Assembly (NCBI GenBank): GCA_003314535.1
Contig: POSG01000003.1
Location: forward strand, 186,001 to 250,000
Source of the DNA: Geobacter sp.
GTDB lineage: Bacteria > Desulfobacterota > Desulfuromonadia > Geobacterales > Geobacteraceae
Length of the DNA stretch: 64,000 bases
Direction: 5' to 3'
Shown: piece by piece, positions 63,100 through 64,000 of the stretch
How the letters are laid out: the number at the start of each line of letters is the position of its first letter
Position numbering within the stretch: the stretch's first letter is position 1
Translations under genes and position numbers: made by a program
Notes under the pieces: model-generated
Database searches by the model: none
Told to the model about the DNA's origin: nothing
Seen by the model: the letters and a program-made list of their open reading frames with translations, nothing else

Positions 63100-64000
63100 A
63101 TGCGGATTGATGCAAGAGAACCATTGAGAATACTCCACAACATATACAGCGTTGGCCCTGCATCATTCGGCCTCGGCCCGGTAGCTCTCAACCTTGCCAA
63201 AGAGCAGCTAAGACTTGGTCATGACGCTCTAGTATGGTGCGTAGACAATGTTGAAGACTGCTTGTGGGCAGCGACATCAAGCGGACTGCCAGCTGACAAA
63301 ATCAGAAGGTTCCCCACCACCGGGCCCAGAAAATTCTATTTCAGCCTGCAAATGGCACATGCCTCGGTTCAGGAAGCAGGTGAAATTTCAATTGTCCATC
63401 ATCATGCGCTCTGGACCGGATTATCCCTGGTTACCAACCGTTTACACAAGCGGGAAAGAGTTCCGACTGTAATAGCACCGCATGGAATGCTGGAAAAATG
63501 GGCTCTCCGGAAATCCAGGCTAAAGAAGAGCCTTGCTCTTGCCTTGTATGAAAGAAAAACACTTTTTGGGGCATCATGCCTGCACGCCTGCTCCGAGCAG
63601 GAAATGGCAGGATTCAGGGAGTTCGGCCTGCAGAATCCTGTCGCAGTCATCCCGAACGGCATCAGCAATTCCTGGCTGAAAAGCAGCGGTGACGGCAATG
63701 CTTTCAGGAAACGTTTCGGGTTGCCTCCAGATAAACGCATAATGCTTTTCCTTTCCAGGATAACACCGGTTAAAGGGCTTACTCTGCTGCTTGACGCGCT
63801 GGACAAAGTTCGTCCCTATCTGGACAACTGGCTTGTCGTGATAGCAGGGGCCGATGAGTTTGACCATAAAGCTGAAATTTCAGAAAAAATAACCCGATTG
63901 CACTTGGAGGATTCCATTGTTTTTACCGGACTTCTCGTTGATCAGGTAAAAAGGGACGCTTTTGCAGCTGCCGAAATTTTCGTTCTGCCCACAAGGAAGG
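63100..64000 (+). CDS. Glycosyltransferase, GT4 family, 5' part
   Basis: Open to the right edge: 300 codons from ATG 63100. Translation gives LRILHNIYSVGPASFGLGPVALNLAKEQLRLGHDALVWC, VIAPHGMLEKWALRKS, VAVIPNGISNSW and MLFLSRITPVKGLTLLLDAL, a clear GT-B/GT4 protein; its donor-site EEF/E-type motif would lie beyond the window. It continues the polysaccharide operon. Confidence 0.85.
   Translation, partial: MRIDAREPLRILHNIYSVGPASFGLGPVALNLAKEQLRLGHDALVWCVDNVEDCLWAATSSGLPADKIRRFPTTGPRKFYFSLQMAHASVQEAGEISIVHHHALWTGLSLVTNRLHKRERVPTVIAPHGMLEKWALRKSRLKKSLALALYERKTLFGASCLHACSEQEMAGFREFGLQNPVAVIPNGISNSWLKSSGDGNAFRKRFGLPPDKRIMLFLSRITPVKGLTLLLDALDKVRPYLDNWLVVIAGADEFDHKAEISEKITRLHLEDSIVFTGLLVDQVKRDAFAAAEIFVLPTRK

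Overview
The window is a ~60% GC chromosomal stretch that reads like a Geobacter-type deltaproteobacterium (Desulfuromonadia/Geobacterales). This is inferred from protein family content: a split two-subunit glycine decarboxylase with LipM/LipA, menaquinone synthesis through futalosine, large PAS/GAF sensor kinases, an ArsS-like radical SAM protein, PEP-CTERM proteins and many short interspersed repeats. No rRNA, tRNA, CRISPR array, transposase or phage gene was recognised.

Layout. 0-0.6 kb: 3' part of an ACT-domain/UPF0210 pair. 0.9-1.8 kb: ArsS-like radical SAM protein. 2.1-7.1 kb: gnd-zwf-pgl-pgi, an oxidative pentose phosphate operon bounded by two direct copies of a structured repeat. 7.5-17.2 kb: dodecin, a formate/nitrite channel with a near-consensus promoter, Tpx, a PAS hybrid kinase, an acyl-CoA synthetase, a CoA-binding protein and an AspT-type transporter. 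17.3-22.6 kb: a zinc-ribbon membrane serine protease and four poorly known secreted proteins, one with a possible caspase/gingipain-like His/Cys dyad and two tandem C-terminal repeats. 23-29.1 kb: gcvT-gcvH-gcvPA-gcvPB-lipM-lipA, the glycine cleavage system with its lipoylation enzymes. 29.6-31.8 kb: DegP-type protease and an OmpR-type regulator. 32.3-34.8 kb: prmA-rsmE and an acidic zinc-ribbon protein. 34.8-39.9 kb: rnd, mqnC, mqnE, ubiX and a UbiA-type prenyltransferase (menaquinone). 40.4-43 kb: znuA-znuC-znuB zinc importer, in which znuB seems to start at CTG. 43.2-47.9 kb: a small conserved protein, radA, dksA and a triple-GAF sensor kinase. 48-64 kb: an exopolysaccharide/O-antigen locus with two PEP-CTERM proteins, gmd-fcl (GDP-fucose), a radical SAM protein, a DUF4091-like protein, a Wzx flippase, a polymerase/ligase and five glycosyltransferases, the last one cut by the window edge. 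Two stretches of this locus are clearly AT-rich and look imported.

The most unusual signal is in the repeats. Three copies of a ~190-bp element carry conserved complementary segments that cross each other, suggesting a pseudoknotted or switching RNA. A short repeat, TAGTTTCCATCCGGAAA, sits at or just after stop codons. CAGGAGT heptads occur between genes and, in frame, inside fcl. All coordinates, motifs and repeat comparisons were read by eye; no database search was run.
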